A stretch of DNA of 64,000 nucleotides, from the NCBI RefSeq assembly GCF_000026045.1, contig NC_007426.1, positions 372,001-436,000 of the forward strand, written 5' to 3'. This DNA is from Natronomonas pharaonis DSM 2160. Lineage in GTDB: Archaea; Halobacteriota; Halobacteria; Halobacteriales; Haloarculaceae. A program made the position numbers and the translations under genes. Shown one piece after another: positions 54,796 to 62,899 of the stretch. A model generated the notes under the pieces. That model was given only the letters and a program-made list of their open reading frames with translations. It made no database searches and was not told the origin of the DNA. How positions within the stretch are numbered: the stretch's first letter is position 1; every line of letters starts with the position of its first letter.

Positions 54796-55232
54796 CGTCT
54801 CCCCACCTGCGGCCCGTCGTCGTCGTGTCCGAGGGCCTTCTTCAGGAAGTCCATCCAGCGCTTTTTGTCGGCGGCTTGCTGCCGCTTTGCCTCCGCCTCG
54901 ACGCTTTCGGGGCCGAGGCTCTCCAGTGCTTCGAGCGCTCGGTCGATGCCGACGATGGCGTCGGCCAGCCGCTCGCCCTCCTCGAACGGAATCTCACCCT
55001 CCTCGATGCGTTCTTTGCGTTCGAGCCGCTCGCGCCGGAGGTTCCGTTTTGCCTGTTCGACGCGCTCTCTTTCGCCGGCCGGAACCGTCTCCCGGCGTTT
55101 GATTTCGAAGACGAACTCCCGGAGCTCGACCTCCTCGCCCTGTATCTCGATACGGTCGGGGATGTCGACCCCGAGGGTAGCCCCCTCGCGGTCGATGCGT
55201 TCGAGGAGCTGCTTGCGCTGGTACTCCTGCAC
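54792..55232 (-). CDS. Conserved haloarchaeal protein (DUF5788-like)
   Basis: A 146-residue highly charged helical protein, with QEYQRKQLLERIDREGATLG at the start, a short beta part (IPDRIEIQGEEVELREFVFEI) and a long coiled-coil-like helical region (about residues 65-140). I chose the GTG at 55232; the frame is open to a TTG at 55259. It is the first gene of the operon with polX and the Mut7-C RNase, which hints at a DNA-related role. I think it matches DUF5788. Confidence 0.72.
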   Translation of the reverse strand: MQEYQRKQLLERIDREGATLGVDIPDRIEIQGEEVELREFVFEIKRRETVPAGERERVEQAKRNLRRERLERKERIEEGEIPFEEGERLADAIVGIDRALEALESLGPESVEAEAKRQQAADKKRWMDFLKKALGHDDDGPQVGRR

Positions 55233-55333
55233 ACGCTGTTGTCCGTTTCCCAGCGGCAAATACCAATCGGACGTTTAAATCCCTCCGGCGATGACGGCTC
55301 CACAATCAAGTGGCTGCCGTGGCTGGTACGGGT

Positions 55334-56275
55334 ATGGCCGACGCTCCCGACGACCAGTTGCAGCCGATTCTCGACCTCCTTGCGGACGCGCCGGCGCTCG
55401 AACACCTCGGCGTTGACGGTGCCCGCCAGCAGTTCGAGGCGCTGGGGTCGTTTGCGCCCACCTACGACGTCCACGACGAGGTCGACATCACAATCCCCGG
55501 GCCGGACGGCGACCTCGACGCTCGCGTCTTCCGTGCGGCTGCCGAAGCGCGGCCGACGCTGCTGTATTTCCACGGCGGCGGCTTCGTCGTCGGCAGCATC
55601 GACACGCACGCGAACATCTGCCAGCGCCTCGCCGAACAGAGCGGCTGGCACGTCGTCTCCGTTGCGTACCGCCTCGCGCCGGAGCATCCGTTCCCGGCGG
55701 CGCTCGAAGACGCCTGTGCGGCCGCCGAGTGGGTCGCCGACAACCCGGATGCGGTCGGCAGCGACGGGACGCTCGCGGTCGGTGGCGACAGTGCCGGTGG
55801 CAACCTTGCGGCCGGTGTTTCGCTGCTGGCGCGCGACACTCGTGAGGACAGCGGAAGCGACCTGCCGGATATCGCCCATCAAGTGCTCTACTATCCGGTC
55901 TGTGGGTCACCGCTGGCACACTACGAGAGCCGCGAATCGTCCGAGACCGGGTATTTTCTCGAACAGAGTACGATGGAGTGGTTCCACGACCAGTACGTCC
56001 AATCGCCGGTCCACAACCGAAACGAGTATCTCGCCCCGCTTTTGGTCGATGACTACACCGGGCTTCCGTCGGCGACAGTCGTGACCGCCGGCCTCGACCC
56101 GCTCCGCGATGAGGGCTGTGCCTACGCTGAAGCGCTCGACGACGACGGTGTCGATGTCTTTCACGCCCATTATGACTCGATGGTTCATGGGTTCGTGAGC
56201 TTCCTCGGGATGGTAGCGGCCGCCGACGATGCCGTCCGGGCGACTGTTTCAGGACTCGACGCCGCCATCGACTGA
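55334..56275 (+). CDS. Alpha/beta hydrolase, hormone-sensitive-lipase-like esterase
   Basis: A 313-residue esterase. The oxyanion motif FHGGGFVVGS, the nucleophile elbow GGDSAGGNLAAG, the aspartate region GLDPLRDEG and the histidine in SMVHGF give a complete catalytic set for the HSL (family IV) group. It probably cuts short acyl esters. In contrast to the protein at 26841, nothing is missing. I chose the ATG at 55334. Confidence 0.93.
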   Translation: MADAPDDQLQPILDLLADAPALEHLGVDGARQQFEALGSFAPTYDVHDEVDITIPGPDGDLDARVFRAAAEARPTLLYFHGGGFVVGSIDTHANICQRLAEQSGWHVVSVAYRLAPEHPFPAALEDACAAAEWVADNPDAVGSDGTLAVGGDSAGGNLAAGVSLLARDTREDSGSDLPDIAHQVLYYPVCGSPLAHYESRESSETGYFLEQSTMEWFHDQYVQSPVHNRNEYLAPLLVDDYTGLPSATVVTAGLDPLRDEGCAYAEALDDDGVDVFHAHYDSMVHGFVSFLGMVAAADDAVRATVSGLDAAID

Positions 56276-56333
56276 CCGGCGGGCCGCCATCGAAACACAA
56301 CGGTTTCGGTCGCGCGACTCCTGGCTCTACTTG

Positions 56334-57317
56334 ATGGAGCCATCGGTCGGCGCGCTGCTGCTCGGCGAGGTACTGCCGCGGATTCTGACCATTGCGGCGG
56401 CCATCGCTATCGGCGTCGCCTTCGCGAACCTCCTCGTGGCGTTCGGCGCTATCCAGTATATCGCGGCGCTTTCGAAGCCGCTGACCGGCCCGGCGAACCT
56501 TCCGGACGAAGTCGGCAGCGCCATCCTGACGACCGCGGCGTCGACGACAGCCGGCTACGGAATGTTGGCGGAGTACCGGGATTCGGGCTTGCTCGACGAC
56601 CGCGCGACCCTCGTTGCCGTCACCATCAACACGTTCTTCGGCTTCGTCCAGCACATCTTTACCTTCTATGCGCCGGTCCTCATCCCCATTCTCGGCCTCA
56701 AGGTCGGCGTTCTGTATGTTAGCATGCGGGCCGGCATCTCGCTGGCTATCACCGCGACCGGCGTGCTCGCCGGGGCGCTGTTGCTCTCTTCGCGGAACGT
56801 CACCCCTGGTGCGATGTCCGATGGCGATTCGGACACTGAGACGCCGGGCGGCGATTCGTCGCCGACGCGTGAGAAACTCCTTGATGCTGGCCGGAGCGGC
56901 CTCGAAAAGACCTGGGAGATTCTGCCACGGCTCGCAATCGTCTACACGCTCGTCGTCGTGGGGACGACCTACTACGACCTCGAGTCGCTGACCGGCGGTG
57001 CGGCTGACCCGCTGGCAGCGCTGACCGGGCTTCCGTCCGCAGCGGTGCCGGTTATCGTGGTCTATGCGTTCGACACGACAAGCGGCGCGCTCACCATCGC
57101 GCCGCTCATCGAGGACGGCGTCTTCACCGCGCGGACGGCCGTGGCGACGATGCTCATCGGCGGTATCGTCTCGTTTACCGTCTCGACGTTCAAACGGTCG
57201 ATTCCCTTCCAGTACGGTATCTGGGGGGCGGAGTTCGGTACGAAGGTTATTATCGTCAACACGTCGCTGAAGGTGCTGTGGATAGCCATCGCCGTGACGC
57301 TGCTTTTGGCGTTCTGA
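56334..57317 (+). CDS. Nucleoside-recognition (GATE) domain membrane protein
   Basis: A 327-residue membrane protein with about eight helices. Two similar halves each contain a Gate-type segment (GPANLPDEVGSAILTTAASTTAGYGML and the later LTGLPSAAVPVIVVYAFDTTSGALT), as in spore maturation proteins SpmA/B and nucleoside transporters. The middle loop is hydrophilic (SDGDSDTETPGGDSSPT). Substrate unknown. I chose the ATG at 56334, 58 bp after the esterase stop. Confidence 0.84.
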   Translation: MEPSVGALLLGEVLPRILTIAAAIAIGVAFANLLVAFGAIQYIAALSKPLTGPANLPDEVGSAILTTAASTTAGYGMLAEYRDSGLLDDRATLVAVTINTFFGFVQHIFTFYAPVLIPILGLKVGVLYVSMRAGISLAITATGVLAGALLLSSRNVTPGAMSDGDSDTETPGGDSSPTREKLLDAGRSGLEKTWEILPRLAIVYTLVVVGTTYYDLESLTGGAADPLAALTGLPSAAVPVIVVYAFDTTSGALTIAPLIEDGVFTARTAVATMLIGGIVSFTVSTFKRSIPFQYGIWGAEFGTKVIIVNTSLKVLWIAIAVTLLLAF

Positions 57318-57389
57318 CTGTAGCTGCTCCGCCAGCCTCTTTGGGCTTCGGTTCCACAAACCGGGAACAACCGAAAAACAGTTGCCATT

Positions 57390-59546
57390 ATGCGTAGTGA
57401 ATCGGGTATGGTCCGGTCTCTCGGTCCCACGTCGTTGCTCGCTGTCGGCGACAGCCCCGACAGCCCCGTGGCCGCGGTGACCGAGCTGGTACAGGTCGAC
57501 GGCCGGTTTATTATCGAGACGGTTCCCGATGCCGAAACCGGTCTCGACCGGCTCGGCTCCGGCAGTTTCGACTGTGTGGTTGCGACCCCTGAACTGCCGA
57601 CCGTCGACGTTATCGAGTTCCTCCGTACGGTCCGGCGGGCACACCCGAACCTCCCTGTGGTTCTTCTCACCAACGCTGAGGCCGACGGCTTCACCGAGCG
57701 TGCCCTGAACGCGGGTGCGACGGATGTCGTTCCGGCGGCCGCCGGTGCGACGCTTCTGGAGACGCGCATCGAAAACGCCGTTGGCAGACACCGAGCAGCC
57801 GAGCAGCCCCAATACGAGGAGATTATCGAGACGCTTCCGGTCGGCGTCTACCGGAGCGTCCTCGCCCCTGACGGGGATATTGTCGGCGCGAACCCGGCGA
57901 TGGCGAGGCTGTTCCGTGCCGATTCAGCTGCTGACCTACTCGGCACCGAGGCGGCTACTCTCTACCGTGACGAGGCCGACCGCCAGCGGTTCCTGGAGCG
58001 GCTCGAATCGAACAGCATCGTCCGCGACATGGAGGTGGCCGCCCAGACGCTCGATGGCGGCGAACGCTGGGTTTCGATTACCGCGGTCCGGACCACCGAC
58101 GAGGGGCGCACCTACGCCGATGGTATCGTCCGCGAGATAGACGACAGAAAGCAGCGCGAGACCGAGTTGTCGATGTTCCGCCGGGCCGTCGAAGCCTCCG
58201 GTCACTCGGTGTACTTCACCGACCGGACCGGTGCAATCGAGTACGTCAACTCGGCCTTCGAGGAGACGACGGGCTACACCGCCGAGGAAGCGGTCGGACA
58301 GACGCCACAGATTCTGAAATCGGGCGAGCACGGCCCCGAGTTCTACGAGTCGCTTTGGGAGACGATTCTCTCCGGTGAGGTCTGGCGGGACGAGATTGTC
58401 AACCACACGAAGCACGGCGAGCGGTACGTCGCCGACCAGACCATCGCGCCCGTTGAAGGCCCTGACGGTGACATTGAGCGGTTCGTTGCCATCAACATCG
58501 ACATTACGGAGCGAAAAGAGCGTGAACAGACGCTCGAACAGTTCCGAAGCGCCGTCGAACACGCCGGTCACGCTGTCCTCATCACCGATTCCAAGGGGAC
58601 AATCGAGTACGTAAACGACGCCTTCGAAGAGATGAGTGGCTACTCCGCTGCGGAGGCTATCGGCCAGTCGCCGTCGATACTCAAATCCGGCGAACACGAC
58701 CACGATTTCTACCGGCGGCTGTGGGAGACCGTGCTCTCCGGCGACGTCTGGCATGGCGAGGTAATAAACGAGCGTAAGAACGGCGGACAGTACGTTGTCG
58801 ACCAAACCATTGCCCCGATTACTGATGCCGGCGAAATAACCGGCTTCGTCGCTATCAACCGCGATATCACCGAACTCAAAGCATACGAGCGAAAGCTCGA
58901 AGAGCAAAACGAGCGCCTCCAGCAGTACGGCCATTCGGTCGCTCACGACCTCCGGAACCCATTGACGCTTTTGAAGGGGCATCTCGACGACTTTGAGACG
59001 GTCGCCGACGACGGCCCAGTAGACCCTGAGACGGTCGAGCGGCGGTGTCGCGATGCCCGCGAAGTCGTCGACCGGATGGAACTGCTTATCGACGACCTTC
59101 TGACGATGGCCGAGCAGGGCCAGCGGGTCCTCGAGTTCGAGACGGTGTCACTCGAAGCCGTCGCCGATGAGGCGTGGGAGCAGGTCCAGACAGCCGAGGC
59201 CGACCTCACCGTCACGGACAGTCCCATCGAGGCCGACCCCGACCGGCTCCGCGAGCTACTCTCGAATCTGTTCCGCAACGCTATCGAACACGCCGGCGAG
59301 GATATCGCTGTCCGGGTCGGCCCGCTCGATTTCGTTGAGGGGTTCTTTGTCGAGGACGACGGTCCCGGTATTCCGCCCGACGAGCGCGACCGTGTGCTCG
59401 ACCGCGGATTCACGACTGACGAGGAGGGGACCGGCTTCGGTCTCGCTATCGTCGAGGAAATCGCCCGCGCACACGAGTGGACTGTCGATGTCACTGAGGG
59501 GTCAGAAGGCGGCGCGCGCTTCGAGTTCCGCCCGGAAACGAACTGA
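57390..59546 (+). CDS. PAS-domain sensor histidine kinase with degenerate receiver
   Basis: A 718-residue soluble kinase. Residues about 15-125 look like a response-regulator receiver (LLAVGDSPDSP, LPVVLLTNAEADGFTERALNAGATDV), but the phosphoacceptor position reads CVVATPELP with no aspartate. Three PAS domains follow (about 140-250, 260-375, 385-500), the last two nearly repeated (TGYTAEEAVGQTPQILKSGE and SGYSAAEAIGQSPSILKSGE). HisKA has the phospho-histidine in VAHDLRNPL; the HATPase has NAIEHAG, DDGPGIPP and GTGFGLAIV. No membrane helix is found. ATG 57408 is an alternative start. No response regulator lies next to it. Confidence 0.9.
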   Translation: MRSESGMVRSLGPTSLLAVGDSPDSPVAAVTELVQVDGRFIIETVPDAETGLDRLGSGSFDCVVATPELPTVDVIEFLRTVRRAHPNLPVVLLTNAEADGFTERALNAGATDVVPAAAGATLLETRIENAVGRHRAAEQPQYEEIIETLPVGVYRSVLAPDGDIVGANPAMARLFRADSAADLLGTEAATLYRDEADRQRFLERLESNSIVRDMEVAAQTLDGGERWVSITAVRTTDEGRTYADGIVREIDDRKQRETELSMFRRAVEASGHSVYFTDRTGAIEYVNSAFEETTGYTAEEAVGQTPQILKSGEHGPEFYESLWETILSGEVWRDEIVNHTKHGERYVADQTIAPVEGPDGDIERFVAINIDITERKEREQTLEQFRSAVEHAGHAVLITDSKGTIEYVNDAFEEMSGYSAAEAIGQSPSILKSGEHDHDFYRRLWETVLSGDVWHGEVINERKNGGQYVVDQTIAPITDAGEITGFVAINRDITELKAYERKLEEQNERLQQYGHSVAHDLRNPLTLLKGHLDDFETVADDGPVDPETVERRCRDAREVVDRMELLIDDLLTMAEQGQRVLEFETVSLEAVADEAWEQVQTAEADLTVTDSPIEADPDRLRELLSNLFRNAIEHAGEDIAVRVGPLDFVEGFFVEDDGPGIPPDERDRVLDRGFTTDEEGTGFGLAIVEEIARAHEWTVDVTEGSEGGARFEFRPETN

Positions 59547-59585
59547 CCCGTCGCCCTTTTCCACGCTGGGCGGTCTACGGTAACT

Positions 59586-60668
59586 GTGCAACTGCTGGCG
59601 ACGACAAACGGCGGATTGGAGTCGGTCGCGGCGGCGGAACTCCGCGAACTGACCGGCGCTGAAGCGACGCGCCACCATCGCGGCGTCGTCGCCTTTGAGG
59701 GTACTGTTGAGGATGTGTACGAACTCCACTACCGGGCCCGGTCGCTCCACCGGATTATGGCGGTGCTGGTCGACACGCCGGTTGCGGGACTCGACGATAT
59801 CTATGCGACAACCGCCGACATGCCCGTTGCCGACCGGCTTCCGGAGGCGACGTTCGGCGTCGTCGGGACCCGGCACGGGACACACGAGTTCACCAGCATG
59901 GATGTCGCCGACCGGGTCGGCCAAGCGGTCATCGACGCCTACCGCGAGGCGACCGGAACACGGCTACCGGTCGACCTCGACGACCCGACGGTTCGGCTGG
60001 AGGCGTATCTCTACGACGAGCGGTTCACCCTCGCGGTCGATTTGACCGGCGAATCGCTCCATCGTCGTCCGTACCGCGTCTGTGAGCACGACGCGCCGCT
60101 CCGTGGGACGCTCGCATACCAACTGCTCCGGCTTGCAGACTACAGCGCCGACGACCGACTCGTCGACCCGATGGCCGGGTCGGCGACGATACCCATCGAG
60201 GCTGCTCTCGACGCCACCGATGCCGTCCCCCGTCCGGACCTCGACCCGGCGTTTACCGTGCTCCCACGGTTCGACGGCGACCGCTTCCGCCGTCGTCGGG
60301 CAGCCCATACCCGACGGGAGGCCGCTGTCGACATTACGGCCCGCGACAACCAAACCCAGTGGCGAGAGTGCGCCCGCGAGAACCGCGAGGCAGCCGGGTT
60401 CGAAGACGAGGTCGATATCGTCGCGGCCGACGCTCGCGAGGCCTCGCTCGATGCCGACTGTGTTGTGACGAACCTCCCGTTCGGCATCCGCGTTACGGGC
60501 GACCTCCGGCGGCTCTACAGCGAGTTCGCCGAGCGGGTGACGGACGGCAGCGTCGACCGGCTTGTCGCGCTGACGACAAAGCCCGGGTTATTGCCCCTGT
60601 CGCCCGACGAACAGCACGACATTCCGTACGGCCGTATCGACGCCTCCGTCATCGTCTGGCGACGGTAA
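59586..60668 (+). CDS. THUMP-domain tRNA methyltransferase (Trm14-like)
   Basis: A 360-residue protein: N-terminal ferredoxin-like and THUMP domain (LLATTNGGLESVAAAEL, then FEGTVEDVYELHYRARSLHR), then a Rossmann methyltransferase with DRLVDPMAGSATIPIEAA and the catalytic TNLPFGIRV motif. These fit the archaeal m2G-forming Trm14/TrmG10 group acting on tRNA. The exact position cannot be read; G6 is known for Trm14 of Methanocaldococcus. The start is a GTG at 59586. Confidence 0.87.
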   Translation: MQLLATTNGGLESVAAAELRELTGAEATRHHRGVVAFEGTVEDVYELHYRARSLHRIMAVLVDTPVAGLDDIYATTADMPVADRLPEATFGVVGTRHGTHEFTSMDVADRVGQAVIDAYREATGTRLPVDLDDPTVRLEAYLYDERFTLAVDLTGESLHRRPYRVCEHDAPLRGTLAYQLLRLADYSADDRLVDPMAGSATIPIEAALDATDAVPRPDLDPAFTVLPRFDGDRFRRRRAAHTRREAAVDITARDNQTQWRECARENREAAGFEDEVDIVAADAREASLDADCVVTNLPFGIRVTGDLRRLYSEFAERVTDGSVDRLVALTTKPGLLPLSPDEQHDIPYGRIDASVIVWRR

Positions 60669-60708
60669 TCGGCTCTAGACTACTGCCTCCTTCCCGTTTG
60701 TCGACTAT

Positions 60709-60733
60709 GGCTGGGACCAGCCGGTATCTTTAT
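60709..60733 (+). promoter_or_regulatory. Palindrome and TATA element
   Basis: GGCTGG at 60709-60714 and CCAGCC at 60717-60722 form a near-contiguous palindrome directly upstream of TATCTTTAT (60725-60733). The palindrome covers the BRE position, where a repressor or activator would act. Confidence 0.4.
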
Positions 60734-60760
60734 GAACAATCGTGTAATACACTGAGGTAC

Positions 60761-60814
60761 ATGCGAGACTTCACTCGCGCTCGTGGGCTCCATCTCGCCG
60801 TATCGGTACGCTAG
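60761..60814 (+). CDS. Possible 17-residue leader peptide
   Basis: Behind the palindrome and TATA element the first ATG opens MRDFTRARGLHLAVSVR, followed by a stop. It contains a small stem-loop (GCGAG-6-CTCGC at 60763-60778). It may be a leader open frame for the 60869 gene or simply untranslated sequence. No known family. Confidence 0.25.
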   Translation: MRDFTRARGLHLAVSVR

Positions 60815-60868
60815 TTTCTCGACCGACCGTACTGGCGACGAACACTTCCCCCCGATACCCCCTAACCA

Positions 60869-61063
60869 ATGAGCACGAACCCCTCGATGTCCGAACCGCG
60901 ACCGACGACCGAAATCACAGCACGTGGCCGCTCCGACCCGTGGGCGGCGGCCGACCCGCAGCCGTCGCTGCCGGCGACTGACATCGCCCCCCGACAGTTC
61001 GAGCCGACGGCACGAAGCCGGCTTCGGAACCTTATGGACAAGGAAAACGCCTACTGCGAGTAA
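60869..61063 (+). CDS. Small hypothetical protein
   Basis: A 64-residue protein, MSTNPSMSEPRPTTEI at the start, a Pro/Ala/Asp-rich middle and a conserved-looking end, RSRLRNLMDKENAYCE, with a single cysteine near the C-terminus. No domain is recognised. The sequence looks haloarchaeal and protein-like, but coding is not proven. Its TAA is immediately followed by the end of the convergent UPF0201 gene, with a palindrome CGAGTA-AC-TACTCG across the junction. Confidence 0.55.
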   Translation: MSTNPSMSEPRPTTEITARGRSDPWAAADPQPSLPATDIAPRQFEPTARSRLRNLMDKENAYCE

Positions 61064-61468
61064 CTACTCGACAGGCGCTCCGTCCTCCGTCGGCGGCGCG
61101 ACGGAGTCGATATACGTCTCCGCGTCCGGTTCGTTGACCTTTACCCGGACGTGGATATCGCCCAGCTCGCTTTCGCTGCCGACCGCGAAGTTGATGACGC
61201 CCTGAAATGCCGCCTGTTTCTTCAGCCGGAAGCTGAACGTATCGCCTTCGAGGTCCGAAAAGAAGGCTCCGCGGGCCGAATCGAGAATAGCCTGCTCGTG
61301 GAGCCGCTCGGAGAACGTCTCCATCGAGTGGCCGGTTCCCATCAACTCGCCGGGGTGGGACTCGATTTCGGCCTCCGGAAAGAGGTTCTCTATTGCGTCG
61401 GCGACGCGGTCTGTGACTTCCGTTTCGTTGACTGGCGCGGTAATCTGAACGTCGACGCTGTATATCAT
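61064..61468 (-). CDS. UPF0201 family protein
   Basis: A 134-residue protein. VDVQITAPVNETEVTDRVADAIENLFPEAE and RLHEQAILDSARG match the archaeal UPF0201/COG1931 family, an alpha/beta fold described as a predicted RNA-binding or exosome-linked protein; no activity is established. Its start overlaps by 4 bp the stop of the kinase-like gene upstream. Confidence 0.9.
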   Translation of the reverse strand: MIYSVDVQITAPVNETEVTDRVADAIENLFPEAEIESHPGELMGTGHSMETFSERLHEQAILDSARGAFFSDLEGDTFSFRLKKQAAFQGVINFAVGSESELGDIHVRVKVNEPDAETYIDSVAPPTEDGAPVE

Positions 61469-61998
61469 GTTGATTCCAGTACCTCCGCGGCTCGCTCTCG
61501 GAAGGCGTCAAGGCTGCCGTCGTTGTTGATTCGCACGTTGGCGCGGGCCAACGCCTCATCGAGCCCAAACCGGAGTTCGCGGTTGTCGCGTTCGGCGAGC
61601 GTCTCGCCGTCGCCGTCCCGGCCGCGTTCGTTGATACGGTCCTTTCGCTCCTCGAATGGCGCTTCGATGGCGACGAGCGTGAAATCGTCGCCGAAGGCCG
61701 ACTCGAAGGTGTCGACCTCGACGCCCGAGCGGATGCCGTCGACAACGACGGTTGCGGCGTCTTCCAGCGCCGACTCGATATGGGGCAGCGAGGCCTCGGC
61801 GATGGCTGCGGGGCCGTTTTCCTCTCGAAGCGACTGTGCGACCTCGCCGTGGTGTTCGGCTGGGTCGAGGCCGCGGTCGCGGCAGGCCTCTCGGATAACG
61901 TCGCCCATCGTCACGACGGGAACCCCCTGCTCTTCGGCGACGGCCGCGAACTCGCCTTTCCCGCTTCCCGCTAAGCCGACAGTTCCGATGACTCGCAT
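61465..61998 (-). CDS. UPF0200 family P-loop kinase-like protein
   Basis: A 177-residue P-loop protein. VGLAGSGKGEFA is the Walker A-type loop (GxxGSGKG), TMGDVIREACRDRGL, VVDGIRSGVEVD and RDNRELRFGLDEALA the further family motifs. It resembles dephospho-CoA kinase and adenylate-kinase-like enzymes; the archaeal UPF0200 family has no proven substrate. It is co-transcribed with UPF0201. Confidence 0.9.
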   Translation of the reverse strand: MRVIGTVGLAGSGKGEFAAVAEEQGVPVVTMGDVIREACRDRGLDPAEHHGEVAQSLREENGPAAIAEASLPHIESALEDAATVVVDGIRSGVEVDTFESAFGDDFTLVAIEAPFEERKDRINERGRDGDGETLAERDNRELRFGLDEALARANVRINNDGSLDAFRERAAEVLEST

Positions 61999-62095
61999 TC
62001 GTCAGTCGCTACGGCGAGCGGCCGTTTGAAGGCTTTGTTACCCGGCCGCCCGGACCCGTGCCGTTTTTGAAGCCGCCCCCGCTACCAGGGAGTGA

Positions 62096-62200
62096 GGGCA
62101 CGTAGCTCAGCCCGGATAGAGCGTCGGACTTCTAACTGCGCCGGACGTTCCGGTGTGGGAAGACATCCGACGGTCGTGGGTTCGAATCCCACCGTGCCCG
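62096..62200 (+). tRNA. tRNA-Arg (UCU) with a 30-bp intron
   Basis: Acceptor GGGCACG (62096-62102) pairs with CGTGCCC (62193-62199), discriminator G62200. The D-arm is GCTC...GAGC. The anticodon stem TCGGA (62124-62128) pairs with TCCGA (62166-62170), and the anticodon TCT is at 62131-62133. The T-arm is GTGGG-TTCGAAT-CCCAC. An intron of about 30 nt (62135-62164) follows the position after the anticodon, the usual archaeal site; it contains the stem-loop CCGGA-CGT-TCCGG. Removal leaves 75 nt. The CCA end is not encoded. Confidence 0.93.
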
Positions 62201-62201
62201 T
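62184..62201 (+). repeat. Direct repeat, copy in the tRNA 3' end
   Basis: GAATCCCACCGTGCCCGT, the 3' end of tRNA-Arg plus one base; repeated exactly at 62297-62314. Such a pair is the normal footprint of tRNA-directed integration (attL/attR). Confidence 0.6.
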
Positions 62202-62296
62202 GAAGCCGCTGAACGATAGTGAAGCGTGCTGAATCGCAGCACGCAGGTGATTCGAATCACGCCAGACCGAACGACGTGCGGTCTGGCCTCGGGTGA

Positions 62297-62314
62297 GAAT
62301 CCCACCGTGCCCGT
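62297..62314 (+). repeat. Direct repeat, second copy of the tRNA 3' end
   Basis: Exact 18-bp copy of 62184-62201, 113 bp downstream. The bases just before it (GGGTGA) partly match the T-arm (GGGTTC). Confidence 0.6.
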
Positions 62315-62604
62315 CCACCTTTTTCCCGCTCGGGTCGCGGCTACGCCGCGACCACTCACGGCAAAAACGTGGGCGAAAAAGCCCTCGGCGTTCGCTTCGC
62401 TCACGCCGGGTGAACCGCGTGCCTCCGGCGCACGGATGCTCCTTGAGATAGCGCACCTCCCCTACCTTTTATTACCCTCGTGAAAACCGGGCAAAAGTAG
62501 ACAATCGTTCTCTGCTAAAGAGGATATATAGCGAATGTCTACTTGCAGGTCTTCTAAGTGACTGAGTACATACCGTACTGGCAACATACTACGTCATCAC
62601 AAAG

Positions 62605-62614
62605 TTTTATACTA
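62605..62614 (+). promoter_or_regulatory. TATA element of the 37-residue gene
   Basis: TTTTATACTA is centred about 30 bp before the ATG at 62639. Confidence 0.5.
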
Positions 62615-62638
62615 TATCGGCCTATACACGTAATCGTA

Positions 62639-62752
62639 ATGTTCGAGAACGCGACTAAACGTTCATCGAAAAGCAAGAACGCTGTACGCCTGTATTGGGG
62701 GTCGCGTTCTGTGAACCGGCGCGGAACGACGGAGGTGTTCGACCGGAAGTGA
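62639..62752 (+). CDS. Small basic protein, 37 residues
   Basis: The open frame MFENATKRSSKSKNAVRLYW continues to GTTEVFDRK. It is strongly basic, unlike the acidic proteins around it, which hints at a nucleic-acid or ribosome contact, or at foreign origin. A good TATA element sits about 30 bp upstream and no ribosome binding site is needed. No family is recognised. Confidence 0.45.
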   Translation: MFENATKRSSKSKNAVRLYWGSRSVNRRGTTEVFDRK

Positions 62753-62899
62753 CGGCAGGCCCACGCTCGGTCCAACTCAGACATCTGCCACCGTAACGGT
62801 CTGTCACGGTTCGGCCCACCCTGGTGTTCGCTCAGACAGCGTCCGCCCGCTGGACGCGTGTTCCGTGACTTGTTTTTCAGCTCCTGTCCGTCCTGCCGC

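Larger units (their letters stand above)
62202..62638. other. Structured and AT-richer region behind tRNA-Arg, no supported gene
   Basis: The first 90 bp hold three consecutive stem-loops: GCGTGCTG-5-CAGCACGC (62224-62244), the palindrome GTGATTCGAATCAC (62247-62260), and CCAGACCG-9-CGGTCTGG (62262-62286). A fourth, GGTCGCGGC-TAC-GCCGCGACC, is at 62333-62353. From about 62480 the sequence becomes AT-rich and leads into the promoter of the 62639 gene. No tRNA can be folded from the second copy of the 3' end. Confidence 0.55.

Noticed and set aside
55488-57812. A 774-codon open frame on the minus strand
   Set aside because: It is antisense to three well-supported genes (esterase, gate protein, kinase), Arg-rich, without domains; long antisense frames are normal in GC-rich haloarchaeal DNA.
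62202-62314. Second tRNA gene or tRNA pseudogene
   Set aside because: Only the 3' end is repeated; no matching acceptor 5' strand, D-arm or anticodon arm can be found.
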